Positions 25,478-38,374 of a stretch of 64,000 nucleotides of DNA are shown piece by piece. How positions within the stretch are numbered: the stretch's first letter is position 1; every line of letters begins with the position of its first letter. The position numbers and the translations under genes are program-made. The stretch lies in assembly GCA_014529385.2 (NCBI GenBank), contig CM043958.1, forward strand, positions 85,545,525 to 85,609,524. Direction: 5' to 3'. This DNA is from Adiantum capillus-veneris. Its lineage: Eukaryota; Streptophyta; Polypodiopsida; Polypodiales; Pteridaceae. The notes beneath the pieces were generated by a model, which was not told where the DNA came from, ran no database searches, and saw only the letters and a list, made by a program, of their open reading frames with translations.

Positions 25478-28400
25478 TTTTTTGTTTTGTTTTGTTTTGT
25501 TTTAGGAGTCGGGTAGGGCACGCCCGGAAGCTCTCCTCATACACCAGAAAAGTGCACAAGAAGAACGACCAGGACTATGCACCCAGAATCCTAAGGCAGA
25601 CGCTTTTGTCACTAGTTTCCTATGGACTATGAGAGGCCAAAATTATCCACACTCTTAGGGCCATGACTATTCCCTTGAGAGACCCATTTCGCCAACTTGA
25701 TTTGGGTGTGACAGCGACCAAGTACCTCTGTTCAGAGGCCCAGGTACTGCGTGACTTGCTTCGGTCTTCCCTTTGGAGTTGCCTCCTCCAAGTAACTTAT
25801 CGCTCACCTCACTAAACTGCCTTTGTAACCGGACGGTTTTCCCCTAGGAAATGCCATACCCACTTGGAAGGGCATCGACTCACAGGTGGCGTCCACTAAG
25901 GTTGGTGGTGTCTCCCTTTTGCACCTCCCAACCCCTTTTAGGTGAAGTTGACCCCTCCGGGGGGGAATGGCACTTGGGCGCTCTTGTAGCTCATCTGGCT
26001 TCGCTTGGGGAGAATTACGTCATTTCCCTCGGAAGGGATCGGATTCAAAATAACAGCATAGGAAGGGGAGCGTTATCTCCCCATCCGCCTATGCAGAGCA
26101 CCCAAGTACCGGGGTACAACTTCATCGAGGAACTTCGCCACAGGCACGTGCCCAGCGGTTCCGTCCCTCGAGTGCGGATCACGACGTACCCAGAAGGGCA
26201 TCCGCTTCCCGCGAGCCTCCCCACCAAGGAGGATAACGGTCATTTCTTCAGGGTCCAACGAAGGGTCACTATCGTTGAAGGTGGAGTTGAATCGGTTTAG
26301 CCAGCACCCCTTAGATTCATCAACCGCGGAACAGTCGTCAACAAATGCGAAAGCGAACGATCCTCTAACTGGGAGCACAGCGTGCAAATGCTGTGTCTGC
26401 GCATATAACTATCCGCCAGTTTGAGCCCACCTACTCTCACGAGAGCCAGCATTCTCTCCTCCTTCCTATTCACTATAGTGCTCCTATTGAGCTGCAGCAG
26501 GTAGCCACGAGTTTGTTCAAAGCCAGACGCCTTATAGGGCTCCAACGCAAGGCACGAATGCCTCTCGTGCCACTTGTCCCATGCGTGGTAGCGAAATGAG
26601 CTAAAGTCAGTCGCTGGGATATACTTATTCATCCAATTCTGGGTTCTTGTCGTCCAAGTCCACATCTTGAACGGTTGGTTCTTAGGCTTCTTGTTTACCA
26701 AGGAGCCTATCCAAGTAGATGAAACCGAGTTGTACTTGTCAAAAGCCCTTGCTCGTTGTCCCCCACAAAAGGCAGGTACGGGTGGTATGTTAAACTCGTG
26801 ATGGAGAGTTGCCGTCCCTATAGAGGTTGACCTTGCTCCCTTTCCGAGTAACATTCGCATACGAGATGGCTCGGTTTGCCAGTAGGTGTTGACATGCAAA
26901 TAGGCTTTTCCTCCCCTTGTTCTCTCGCTCCTTGACGATGCTTTCAATGGAGAAGGTCGAGTCTACATAGATGCCAAGGTACTTGTACATTTCACCTACT
27001 GCAACCATCTCACCACCCAGAATAAAGATTCTCATATAGAGATCCTGCAGGTCTCCGTGGAACACCGTGACCATGCATTTATCAATTCCAAAGGTCATGC
27101 CCCAGGTCTTTGCCCATTCACTTACCTTGTCAAGGCTCGTTTGTAGGCTTTCAGGAGAGTCAACAAGTAGAACCAGGTCGTCAGCAAAAAGGATCCTTTA
27201 ATTCTCTTGAGGAGGTTAGGTACTTCCAGGCCTCATGTTTCCCCATCTGCATCTAAAATATCGTTAATGTATATATTGAATAGACAGGGCGATCCCGGGC
27301 ATCCTTGGCGGACTCCCCGCTGCACCGGAATCGGATCCGACAGTTGCTCCATGTGTCGGACTTTAACAGAGGTGGACCTGTAGAGCGCTTGGAAAAATCT
27401 AAGTGCTCGACCTTGCAGGCCAGCCGCAACGAGCTTTAGGAACAACGCCTCGTGCTGTACTGTGTCGTACGCCTTCTTGAAATCAATGTAGGCCACATAG
27501 GTTGGTTTCCCATCCTTATGACGGAGTTTCACGATCTCCTTCAGACATGCAACTTGCCCTATGCATTCCTCATTAGTATGGAATCGTGCTTGGCCGGGAC
27601 TGAAGAAGTTCCTCTTTTCAAGTATATTAGTGATCCGCCTAATCACGACCGTAGTGAGGATTTTTATGGCAATAGAGATTAACGTGATCCCGCGATAGTT
27701 ATCAGTGTTGGTCAAATCGCCCTTCTTGGGGATTGACACAATCACTGCGTCGCTAGCGCCGGCCGGGATGTCTCCGGTGTCATAAATACCATCAATCATG
27801 TACAAGTATGCCTTGCCCATCTCCGATCGTGGTTTACGCGGATCCGATCTAAGCCCCTTATCCTTCACAAGCAGCTTAAAGAATTCGGGTGGTAAACCAT
27901 CGCCACCCGTTGCCTTGTGCCTCTTCAATCGTCGACAGGCCTCCCGTACTTCATACCAGTTCAACAGGTCACATATCTCAGGCATACCAGGCCAGATGCG
28001 CACGTGTTTGTCATACCAAGCAAGCGGATTCTTGTTGGTACCGTCCGTATCGGCAAGTACCTTGGAGTAGTAACCCTCCCATACTTGTAATTGCCTCTCT
28101 GGTTCCGTTACTAACTCCCTATTTGCGTTCGAAGGTTGATTGGCAATAGTTCCTTGCCCCTTCCCAACTATTTTCTTGAGGTGGGTAAAGAATTTCTTCA
28201 TTTGACTCTCCCTCAGGAGCTCATTCCCTTTTCCCACGAAGCGCTCGAAGGATCTTTTGTTACTGTCACGGACAACGGCCTTCGCACGAAGTGCTATTGC
28301 CTTGTACTCCCTAACCGCTTGCCGGCCAGCCCTAGTGTTCGCAGCTTTGTTCCTCACCTTATTCCAAGCTTTCCGGCGCGCATTAATGAGTCTTCGAGTC

Positions 28401-28742
28401 CGAGGTTCGAGTCGACAACCTGACCTTGGCCTTGACGGGGGCTTCGTGGCAAGAGCTCCAACCTCCTTGGCTATTGATGTAGCAACGGAAACAAACTTGT
28501 CATAGCATTGTTGGGTCGCACGCCTGTTCTCATGCTCGAGGTGCAACAGAGTGTTCCATCGATTGTCATCGAGGAACAACCTACAATTCACATCTATCTT
28601 ACATGCATCCAATTTGGGTACGGATGGCATAGTAGCTTTGGCTGCTACTCCCGACTCCACAGAGTGTAGGTGGCACACTAGTGGCCAATGATCTGACAAG
28701 TCTATCCCCCTATGTACTGTATTGTTGAGAGAGGTTGTCTCG
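25478..28742 (-). mobile_element. Second-lineage LINE, 5'-truncated, with 8-bp target duplication
   Basis: TATCTTGT occurs at both edges (25470-25477 and 28743-28750). Removing the insert rejoins the host LINE endonuclease as DHAILSFTLS. On the minus strand the copy begins inside its own endonuclease (HRGIDLSDHWPLVC) and proceeds to RT with AVIVSIPKKGDLTNTDNYRG, YVAYIDFKKAYDTVQH and GVRQGCPGSPCLFNIYIND. It ends in a zinc-knuckle-like CTLCSQLEDRSLSH. The 3' end is a (CAAAA)n-like tail, seen as TTTTTTTGTTTTG at the left edge. Frames break near 27200, 26950 and 26300. Motifs and tail differ from the TC-tailed family, so it is a separate LINE clade. Confidence 0.93.
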
Positions 28743-28750
28743 TATCTTGT

Positions 28751-31400
28751 CTTTCACTCTATCGTTCCAATTCAACACAACTTCATTGGGAGAGGCCTCC
28801 ACACATACTCGGTATACCTTCACGAGGGAGACGGATCACGTGTACACTAATGAGATATACAGGCAGCTATGCACTCAGGAGCCAGGACGATCACTAGATG
28901 AGCTCACCCAGATTCTAACAGAGACGCTACATGATGCAACCTCAGAGGCATATCCCCACAGCCAACCTACACGCAGACAATCTGGGAGCTGGGAGCATGC
29001 CTCAGAACAGTTGGTATGATGAGGAGTGTAGAGAGATGAGGATCAGATTACAGCGAGAGGTGCTCATGGGTACAACTACACATAGATAGTCAATGATTAT
29101 CTTCCGCCGCCTAGTGAGATGAAAGAAGAGGGCTTACCTATCTCAATTAGAGCGTGATTTGTACCAGCTGTTTATCAGTCAGGACTCTAGTGAAGCATGG
29201 AGGCTTTTCAATGAGTACTCTCCACCGCCAGCCATCACTTCCACAGACATGGGGGAAATATGCTACATCTCTCTACACAGCATCAAGGCAGCCACCTTTT
29301 CCTGACCCTCCAAAGGCATGCCCAGAAACATGTACTTTCTTTATTGCTGAGAGGGTAAGGAAAGCCATTGACAAGATGAAGACAGAAAGAGCACAAGATC
29401 ATGATGGTCTGGTAGCAGAGCGCTTTATCCATGCCAGATATATGCTTGCAGAGCCTCTTGCTATGATGTTTGATAGAGCCATGTATGAGGGTTTCCCTAA
29501 GACTTGGAGTATGTCCACTATCGTGCCTATCTTCAAGTCGGGAGATCCTATGCTTCTTGGGAATTACCAAACCATCATGGTTGGTCACACTCTGGCTAGG
29601 CTACATGCATCAATTCTTGAGCATGAGTTGAGTGGATGGGCAGAGAGAGAGGGCATACGGGCAACAGGACAGGCAAGGTTCGGGAGAGGTTTCTCCACTC
29701 TTGACCAGATTTTGACACTCAGAGCCATTATTGAGGAGGATAGACACCATGGCAGGAGGATATATTATAGCTTTGTGGATTTCCGCAAAGCCTTTGATAC
29801 AGTGCCACGAGCCAGACTCATACGCAGATTGCAGGACATGGGGGTGCCCACAGAGCTAATCTGGGGGATCTTAGCTTTATACAGCACAGTGGTAGGACAG
29901 GTACGCACTACTCAGGGCATGTCCGACATGGTTCACTCCACCATTGGGGTGAAGCAGGGTTGTCCCCTATCTCCGACTCTCTTTGGGATATATGTAGATG
30001 AGTTTTCAGATTATGTACATACAGAGGGTGATAGAGGTGCCCAGCTTGCAGGGACATGGATTCCGTTGCTATTATATGCTGATGATATTGTGCTGATCTC
30101 CGATTCTCCAGAGGGGATGCAGTGTCATTTGGATGCATTGCATGGATTTGCACGGGACAGTGGATTGTCTTTGAACCTTGGTAAGACCAAGGTAATTGTG
30201 TTTAACACCACGGCACAGTGGGTAAGGAGGTCCGCCGCGACTTTTACATATGGTCGAGAGACTGTGGAGTATGCAAATACATACACTTATCTTGGGGCGG
30301 TTTTTAGTGGTCCAGTATTTTCCCTGAGGCGTTCAGCAGATACGTGCGTGACCAGAGCCGATGCAGCATTGGGGAGACTTGAGAGGATATGTTCGCAGGT
30401 TCAGTTCCACGAACCTCGGACAAAGCTTTGGCTCTTTGACACTTTGGTCACTTCGGCCATGCTGTACGGAGTGGAGATATGGGGCCCCTCAGTTGATCAC
30501 CATAGCAAAGCTGGCAGTACTGATGGATGGAGATGTATGGAGAAGCCCTTGGTGTCTATGATTTTTCAGATGATTAGGGCCAAGGCCTCAGTACCACATG
30601 ACATTGTTAGGACGGAGCTCGCTGCTCCTCCATTGGTAGTGGAGGCACTCACTCGATCAGTTTCATTTATGCATAGCACTTGGGCTCTCCCTAGAGACAG
30701 ATATGCTCGATTAGCACTAGAATCTTCGTGACAGCTGGCATTGCAGGGAGATAGATCATGTTGGTATGCAGAGATGGCATCTTGGTTTCAGTTACATGGC
30801 TTTAGTGATGGGCAACTATTAAGACTGAAGAGCACGGAGAGGACAGTGCTGATGAATACCACAGCTTTCATACATTTTACTCTACTCTTAAACCCTTCTG
30901 TTTCAGCATTCACCACAGAGCTAAACCACGGCGAGGAGCAAATACTCTCGGTGCTGATGAATACCACAGCTTGCATACATTCCAACCTACCCTTAAACCC
31001 TTCTATTTCATCATTCACCACAGAGCAAAACCACAAGGGATATGCCAGTATAGACTTTCCGACTGTCAAACCCTCTGTCTGCACCCGGAGTGAGAGACAC
31101 TTAGCGTTCGTCGTATAGATGCGTGGCAGTAAGTATCTCTAGATACCTGATACCTGCAAGTGGCACCAGGGATGGGTGGCGGTGAGAGGACATGGTAAAC
31201 ACCTCTCTAGAGAAGGGACATTGGATAAGGCCATTGCCATCTCTAAAGCGAGATGCCCACAACCACAAGGACCACACTTACAGCATCCTCACCATCAGCA
31301 GATACGAACCATCATCGCCACCATTGAAGGAGCAAAGCATGCAGGCTCAGTGGTCTCTCACTCTCGAGACACCCACTGATGGAGATACTATGTTTATCCG
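28751..31400 (+). pseudogene. LINE copy 4 ORF2, remainder: RT and C-terminus
   Basis: It continues the split endonuclease and then gives RT motifs STIVPIFKSGDPMLLGNYQ, FVDFRKAFDTVPRARLIRR, GVKQGCPLSPTLFGIYVDE and LLLYADDIVLISDSPEG in one long frame (29154-30731). A stop falls after RYARLALESS. Coding similarity breaks near 30820 at a 105-base tandem duplication. A diverged C-terminal piece (GTLDKAIAISKARCPQP) appears near 31205-31255. No family hairpin or (TC)n was found. The copy ends close to the 3' end of RNASEH2A. Confidence 0.88.
30846..31035 (+). repeat. 105-bp tandem duplication
   Basis: GTGCTGATGAATACCACAGC starts at 30846 and again at 30951. The following CATACATT, CTTAAACCCTTCT and CATTCACCACAGAGC blocks also repeat in register. 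It lies at the point where LINE coding similarity is lost. Confidence 0.8.
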
Positions 31401-31547
31401 AGATTGTACTTACGTATATTTGGCTTCAATAATATAGATAGCGATACATAAGCCATTGCAACTTAATTCTTTCCTTTATTTGGTTATTTGCACGCGGATT
31501 TTTTTGCTATTGCAAGATATGAATACCATGACTCGTAATAAATCTCC

Positions 31548-31675
31548 TTACCAGTGAACTTCAATTCCATCCTTGGCAATGATGGATTTGCATGTTTCCC
31601 AGCTAAACCGAACCAGTGTCGGAAACCCAAAGATGTTATTTCGATGCTTTTGCATCCATTCTTTTGTTACAGGAT
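31548..31675 (-). CDS. RNASEH2A: RNase H2 subunit A, terminal exon
   Basis: The last exon of the catalytic subunit of RNase H2, the nuclear enzyme that removes ribonucleotides embedded in DNA and RNA-DNA hybrids. The acceptor is TATAG on the minus strand. The exon completes a split Asp codon and encodes PVTKEWMQKHRNNIFGFP then TLVRFSWETCKSII, ending DGIEVHW and TAA (31548-31550). GFPxLVRFSW is a hallmark of the eukaryotic type 2 RNase H C-terminus, and the human protein likewise ends in a Trp. Length (41 residues plus the split codon) and phase fit. No defect was seen. Confidence 0.95.
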
Positions 31676-31762
31676 CTATAAAAACACAAAGCAAGATCAG
31701 AAATGATCATAAAGAAGATAACACATTATGGTTGCAAAGCCATAGTCGCAATGAAGAAATAC

Positions 31763-31850
31763 CTCCCGGATAGCCCGAACCAAACTCCCTAGATACCTCT
31801 GAACCCGTCTCTTCAATGATCCAGTCCTTCAATGCCTTATCTCTTGTTAC
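31763..31850 (-). CDS. RNASEH2A: RNase H2 subunit A, penultimate exon
   Basis: Flanked by CACAG and GTATTT on the minus strand. It encodes VTRDKALKDWIIEETG then SREFGSGYPG, matching the family's (V/A)xRDxA helix and the GSGYP(N/G)DP loop near the active site. It ends one base into the Asp codon finished by the next exon, so phases agree. It lies 76 bases from the upstream exon and 87 from the downstream one, in normal compact-intron spacing. Confidence 0.95.
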
Positions 31851-31926
31851 CTGTGACAAATTAAAATGGGTCTATTCAAAACTCATCTAAATGAGCATCA
31901 TGTGCATGCATTGAATCATTAACCAC

Positions 31927-32064
31927 CTTGGCGACAATACTTGCTGCACTAACAATTGGAAAGAGACTGTCTGCCTTCTTGGAAACTTTGAATGTGACTC
32001 CAGGGAACCTCTTTGTGAGTTCTGCCTCATATTTCTCAGCATCACCAACAGTGTCCACAAACAC
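31927..32064 (-). CDS. RNASEH2A: RNase H2 subunit A, exon with two catalytic aspartates
   Basis: Flanked by TTCAG and GTGGTT. Its 46 codons begin [16 protein letters not shown] and end [18 protein letters not shown]. By family comparison, the Asp in FVDTVG and the Asp in KADSLFP correspond to human D141 and D169, two of the four metal-binding residues; both are present. The next exon upstream is 22.5 kb away at 54534, across nested retrotransposons. The acceptor and phase 0 match that exon's donor. Confidence 0.96.
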
Positions 32065-34948
32065 CTGAATTAAGAAACGTTTGATGTTAACATAATCTGA
32101 ACTCATCATATGACAATAAAATAACCTTTCTAGACCATAAAGGGCTTTAATGTGAAGCTAAGCTTGCTTCAAGGCGAGGAATGTGGAGCACGGCAGAAAG
32201 ATGCTTCCATATCAAATGTCAACATGGGCCGCAATTCATTTTAATATTGTGTGATCATGAACGTAAAGGCAAGGTCCCCACCATACGAAGATGAGTACTG
32301 ATTTCACATGTAAAAGTGCTTTTGAAGGATGAAACAAATTAACGCCTCAAGAGGAAAAGTGAACAACACAGCATAAACAGAAGATCAACTATCTTTGCCC
32401 CTCAATTCACAGCTTTACACTTTCAGTGCAAGTAAAGCCCGTATCACTCCAAAGACAGTGGTTCTGAAAAGAGTCATTGGGTTCAGCAATGACCACATTT
32501 CACTGTCTGTTTGCCTTCTGCCCCAACATTGGCAGAAAAAATCCCGTGAAGGGCCTTCACACTTAGGGGGTCAATAAAACTTGCATGGCAAACTCAACCC
32601 GTCCTTAATGGAATGGCATCCTATTGATGCTCTCTATTGAACTCCTTAAATATGAAGCATGATGGAATCTGTTTTGCTTTTGCCTGGTTTTAGGCATAAG
32701 GAAACATGTCAACCACCAAAATAAATTTATAAAGAACAGAGCATTTTTATCATAAATGCGCATTCAAAAGCGAAAAAGATGACACCAGAGATACGGACAA
32801 AGAAAAGAGTCCATATTGTCATTTATTGGAGGCCAAATGGACCTGTGGGATGGAACAATGTACAAGATGTCCACGTCTCTGTATATCATGGATAAAAAGA
32901 TAAAGAGTCCTTAGCATCTCAAGGATAAGCAAAAAAGCCAGACTTTCCCGATCTCCAAATGCAGGATAAAATACACCAGTGGCAAAGGGATGGCTGCAAT
33001 CTCCACAGTTGCTAATGAGAAGTGTCAAACCTTCTGCCTTCTCTCCTGGTATCTAGCTCTAATGGCATTACTCTTATCTTTCAAGTCAATAATGTTTTCT
33101 ATGCCAGCTCAAACCCTAATGGCTCTGAGCCACCTTGCATTCAGCTGTTGTAGCCCATCCATAGTAAGTTTCATCATGGGGACTGCAAACAAGGCTACAT
33201 GGCACAATTGATTGAGGGCCTCCTTGAAGTATACAAGATGCACATGGTATTTACAACATCAAGTGTTGTGGTCCTTCAACTTGCATATGAATTATGGCTT
33301 TGAACCCTCAAAACACCTGAGGGAAATGCTTATGTACGAATGAGCTTCCCAAGACCACATATAGAAGTCTATCTCTATGAAACAAAAGAGACATTTAGAA
33401 ACACTATCAAGCATTATAAATAACTTTAAGGCAATCTATAACATTGTTAAGAATCATGATGCACTTAGAAGCACTAAAGCACTAAGAATCATTTAGAACC
33501 ACTTGCGGTTGGCTCTTCCACCATACTCACATGGTGCCCCTTCGCCTTCCCTTAATGGCACAATCTCTCAGAAGCACCAGAGGTGATAAGAGCTAGCCAG
33601 GGTTGGAAAAAGCAAACCTAGGCTAGAACAACCCAAAAGTGATGGTTTGCAAGAGAGAGAGTATGGCACAGACTTAACCTGTGAGGCATTCCTAGGGTTG
33701 CCTCCTATAACTACCCAAATTTAGCTGCCAAAGAAGACCGATGAGGGGAGTCCAGCTTCAAAGAGCACAACCCGTCGCATGTTCTACACTCCTTCAGGAG
33801 TGTCCTTCCTAGACATCCTTGGTCTACGCACTCTATCACTCTTCTGCTTGGATAAATCCTTTCGTTAAGAGGACACTATTTTTCCCTAACTTCATGACAT
33901 GCAGATCATCATAAACGAAGGGATCTCTCTCTGCTGGTATAACCTGCAAATGTGACTTGCAGGGTAGGCTTGCTGCGCTACTTCATTACATGCCCATCAT
34001 CTATAAATGAACGTTCCTCTGACTCTCTCCTGCTGGCATAATCTGCAGAATTGACTTGTGTGGTGAGCTTCCTTCCCTCCTAAACTCATTCTCCAGTCTA
34101 TGCACTGAGACCCCAATTTATCCTCATAATGTGTGGTAGATACAGCTTGCTGCATAAGATAACACACTATAATGGAGAAAATTTTCAGATACATCGGAAG
34201 AGAATAGACAAGATCTAGCAATCACACAATCTCAACCCTTGTTCCTCTGCGTTAGTGTGGTTGTTTTGCGTTACCGATGATCCCTTACCCAAATGGAGAG
34301 ATGTATGGATACTGCCTATATCTACATACTCAGATTCCATTTCTACAATAGTAGTTGCTTTCCATTGCATTAAAGGAATGCACGACAGGTTCAATGCATG
34401 ATGTGACTCCAATCACTGGGGAGATTACTGCCATGGAAACTCTTCGAATGAAGCAGCTCCAGGCTGATTTGATGAAGAGACCTGATCCATTTCAATGTGG
34501 GCTGCTCATGGCCAGCAAAAGGGCGATAGGGCTGTTTTGCACAGGAGTGTGATATGATATATGGATGAATGCTGGCTGCAAAACTCAGATTTGCCAGCAA
34601 GAGAATGGCTGAGAATTGCAGATGGCAGAAAATGGGGCGGCAGAGGACATCTCTACAAGCCTGAGAGATAAAGTAAATTAGAGGGCGCAATGATTTCAAG
34701 AACATCCTATTCTCCTTGGCAGTGTTGTCGGAAGCCCACCGAACTGCACACTTGTCACACACCTTATACAAACCATTTAAATAGAGAAGATTCCAAACTG
34801 ACAAAACCTATTATAATGGACTCGTCCCTACATGCAAGTCCTACGAGCACGCTCACAAAATTGCCGATAAAACAATGCGTAGGCACTGGCTCTAAAGAAG
34901 AAGTAGTGGCATGCCCATGTGGCACATAGCCATGTGCACATGACATCT
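32065..34948. other. Intron sequence without a recognised element
   Basis: The 3' end of the giant RNASEH2A intron. It is relatively AT-rich, and the only open frames are short. I recognise no protein domain, LTR or tail in it. Part may be old unrecognisable repeat. Confidence 0.55.
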
Positions 34949-35560
34949 TGTTATAGGCTTGGACACTCCAAGCGAGAAATTAATAGCAACACACGAACAA
35001 AACTGCAAAACCATTGAACTTGACTACAGAGAGAGAGGAGTTGACACGGCATGGCAAAGTTTCGAGCCTAGACGCACTCGCCCCAAAGTCTAGCGTCCCT
35101 TCTAGTATTTCTTTATTACTATGCTCACAAAGTACAACTCTCGAGGGTCCAACATTGGTCTCTTTCCTAGACTTTGCGTCCAGATGCTCTGCGGAAGAGT
35201 GGCCCAAAGGACTCTTTGAAACTTACAAGGGATGCCCAAAAGCAGAGCCCCCAAAGAATCAGATCAAAAGCACCATCACACAAAAGCATTTTCTCTCAAA
35301 AGCTCCACATAAAGCACGTCTTTCGAAAATCCGTACAGCTTGCCACATCAGCTTTGTCAACGCAAATCACAGAATTCCGTATGGCTTGCCACATCAGCAA
35401 GCTTTTCATCGATGTCTTAATCTACTAGATCTTGTTACTATCAGATTCGTATCCTTTCTTTTCACATATCAATCAAGCAAACCATTCAAGACAGTACATC
35501 CACATAGCATGCAATTCACAAAATCACACACTTAGTTCACACTGAACACTTGTGCTTCCA
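34949..35560 (-). mobile_element. Gypsy-related LTR, minus strand
   Basis: On the plus strand it opens TGTTATAGGCTTGGACACTCC, the complement of the LTR end seen at 16049, 20014 and 38375. It then carries CGCCCCAAAGTCTAGCG, GTATTTCTTTATTA, CAGATGCTCTG and ACAAGGGATGCCCAAAAGCA, all inverse matches to the LTR at 18996-20014. The upper limit is approximate. With the gag region at 36.2-38.4 kb and the partial LTR at 38.4 kb it forms one minus-strand element, of which this is the 3' LTR. Confidence 0.75.
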
Positions 35561-36467
35561 TCATTCAATCTAGCCATCTCATTCCGTCAAGAACTCTTGA
35601 TGCACCTAGATCACTGTGAAACCATCTCATCCTTCCGGAACTCTTGAGACGCTCACACTAGTATCCAATCAGATAGACATCTTGATGCTAGAATCTCGTT
35701 CACTCTCATTCACTTAGCCATGATCCATCACATCCATATCTCACTGATCTCTAACAAGTGTCTAGATGCACTCAATTCGTATCATTCATCAGACAAAATG
35801 TTGCAGACCTTTCATCTTTCTCTACATGTCTCTAACAATACACACATGAAAGAGCGCGTGTCTTCAATTCAATGAAGGAAATTTCCAATTCAATGTACAT
35901 ACATTCATAAAGTCACTTTGCAAAATATTGTCAGCCCGTCAATATCCCTAAAATCTCAAAGAGAAATTAGTGACTTTATTCAATCTAAGCAATCTATGAC
36001 AAAGGAGTGGAGTGGCTCTCCCTCTTGTGCAGCCCACTACAGCACACCAGATTCAACCTGTTGATTCATCGGGTAGCTTTTGGCATAGACACAGCTAATA
36101 TTCCAAAGCTTCAAGGTACAGCTCTCAATGAAGAGAATTTGCCATATTCTCCTCCTTCGTCCACTTTGCATAGCGGGTCAAAAAGTACCCTTGACCACAT
36201 TATCCAGTGGACCTAGCTTACCTTTCTATTCTTTTCTTTCTTGTGTCCTGTGACCTATAGGTTGCCTTGCTAGCCTCCCCAATTCACTGGCACCTCAATC
36301 TGAATCGTCAAAATTCTCTGATGAACCATCAGTAAATTCCCTTGCTTCGATGGAATCCTCCGATGCACTATCATCTGGTTCCCTTTCTTGTCCGGAATCC
36401 TCTGATGAACTTGCATTGGGTTCCCTTGGTTCATCAGAACCCTCGGATGCACTATCATCCGATGCCC

Positions 36468-36925
36468 TTACTTCTCCACAATCCTCTGATAAACTTTCAT
36501 CCGGTTCCCCTGGTTCTTTCTCTTCACTGGAAGACTCTTGCCCTGTTGAGGTGGACGCTAGCTTGTTTGTAGGATAAGCCAATGAGCTGACATGCATTCC
36601 AAAACCTTTCTTGGCATGTCCCATAAGTCTCTCCCTTACTTCTCCAAAATCCTCTGATAAACTTTCATCCGGTTCCCCTTGTTCTTTCTCTGCCATGTTG
36701 AGGTGGACGCTAGCTTGTCCGTAGGATAAGCCAATGAGCCGACATGCATTCCAAAACCTTGCTTGGCATGTCCCATAAGTCTATCCCTTACTTCTCCAGA
36801 ATCCTCTGATAAACTTTCATCCGGTTCCCCTTATTCTTTCTGCCCTGTTGAGGTGGACGCTAGCCAATCAGCCGACATGCATTCCAAAACCTTGCTTGGC
36901 ATGTCCCATAAGTCTCTCAATAGAG
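36468..36925 (-). repeat. Three tandem ~150-bp units in the gag tail
   Basis: Units near 36468-36636, 36637-36787 and 36788-36925 each contain CTTCATCCGGTTCCCC, TTGAGGTGGACGCTAGC, GACATGCATTCCAAAACC and TTGGCATGTCCCATAAGTC in the same order. The third is shortened. They explain the repetitive acidic protein segment. Confidence 0.85.
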
Positions 36926-37649
36926 TCAGATTTCTCTTGCAGACAAATACCGTCGAATCTCTTCTAGCAAAAAACAGCAAAACTGCTCAATCTAGTTCTC
37001 AAAGTGACCCTCCAAAACAAGGACACTACAAAACAGGTATCCCAAAACCTCCGGCAATAGTCATACAACGTGTCTTTCTTAGTCATTCTCAGGTGATGCC
37101 AAGCCGTGATGCAATCTTCTTCATACTCTTCCGTTATCCACCATGTCTGTGCATTCCCTTTCAAGTAAGATACTGCCCTTTGCACCTTGGGGCGTTCCAA
37201 GAACCGACCTCCTAAGAAGCTGACGTGAAATTGCTCTATGAATTCAAGGGCTCGACGGGTGTCCTAGTAGCTTGAAAACGTGTCAAACCTCACTACTTGA
37301 CCCTCATCCTTGACCTCCTTAGTCTTCTTGTCGTTTGTTCAATGTCACAAGATGACAAGCTCTCCTCCTCTGAACCGCTAGATGGCCTCCCACTCCTTCT
37401 AGACTTTTTTTAAAAATCTGTTTTTCTTGCTTTTCTGGCTTCTTTTGCCTTTTCTCATCCTCCTTGGAACTAGAGGACAACAAATTGTCGGAACTCTCTG
37501 AAAACGAAGAAAAATCTAGGTCATTGTTGAAACGAACACGCTTCTTGGATATGCTTACCACCTCGAAAGTCTACTTCCAGCCCAAATAACCGAGGAAATC
37601 CGTTGATTTCCTCTTCTTCCAGCAATGCTTTAAGCCTTTCATTGACTGG

Positions 37650-38225
37650 TTCATCTCCTTTTCAAGAGCTTTGTCAAACTCTTACTGCAAGTACACTTTC
37701 CGCTTTTCTGCACTTGGCTTTGCTTTCTTTTTCATTACCATCTTGAGAGGAGAATCAACGGCCTCTCGCCATCTAGAGTGAATCTCATCAAGCAGGTAAC
37801 TCTTAAGATGGTTCACATATTTCGGATCTTTGGAATACTTGATTGATCGATTCACACACGTGTCAACATGCAATTGATATTTGTACTCTGCTCTGTCAAG
37901 ATTTCCCGCCAAAAATTTGTCAAAATGAGTTTCATCTTTTTTTCGTCTCCTTTTCAAGAGCTTTATCAACTCTTTTTGCGAGTACAGTTCTGCTTTTCTG
38001 CACTCGGCTATGCTTTCTTTTTCATTACCATCTTGAGAGCAAAATCAACGACCTCTCACCATCTAGAGTGTATCTTATCAAGCGGGTATTTCTTAAGATG
38101 GTTCACTTATTTCGGATCTTTGGAGTACTTGATCAATCGATTCACACACGTGGCAATTGATATTTCTACCCGCTCTGTCAAATTCCGCGCCAAAAATTTG
38201 CCAAAATCTTCGTTGGTTTCATCGG
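37650..38225 (-). repeat. Tandem duplication of ~297 bp in gag
   Basis: 37650-37946 and 37947-38225 share TCCTTTTCAAGAGCTTT, GCTTTCTTTTTCATTACC, TCTTAAGATGGTTCAC and TTCGGATCTTTGGA in the same order, with about 10 percent difference. It duplicates a helical gag segment. Confidence 0.85.
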
Positions 38226-38374
38226 TTCCGCTTGGGTTTCGTCTTTTCTTCATCTCCCCTATGACCCACAGTTATAGGGGTGTTCTCTCCGTCAAATTCT
38301 CCACGAGAACCCATGTGTGTTGCAGAAGGGATCAAATCCTCCAAAGAAGAAGACATTCTAAGCTTTGATACCGT

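Larger units (their letters stand above)
36200..38374 (-). pseudogene. Retrotransposon gag region of the minus-strand LTR element
   Basis: Reading down from 38374, a PBS-like GGTATCAAAGC follows the LTR at once. The gag start MSSSLEDLIPSATHMGSRGE is near 38353. A duplicated helical segment (HFDKFLAGNLDRAEYKYQLH, YVNHLKSYLLDEIHSRW) follows. A retrotransposon-gag core at 36964-37200 reads PKVQRAVSYLKGNAQTWW, ITAWHHLRM. An acidic Ser/Glu-rich tail at 36295-36696 consists of repeats (SSEDSGQEREPDDSASEDS). No protease, RT or integrase is present before the 3' LTR, so the element is gag-only or deleted. Frameshifts are several. Confidence 0.7.

Noticed and set aside
31876-32109. Short minus-strand frame as a free-standing bacterial-type RNase HII
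   Set aside because: Its ends fall at splice sites, and the flanking exons with matching phase show it is one exon of a eukaryotic RNASEH2A gene.
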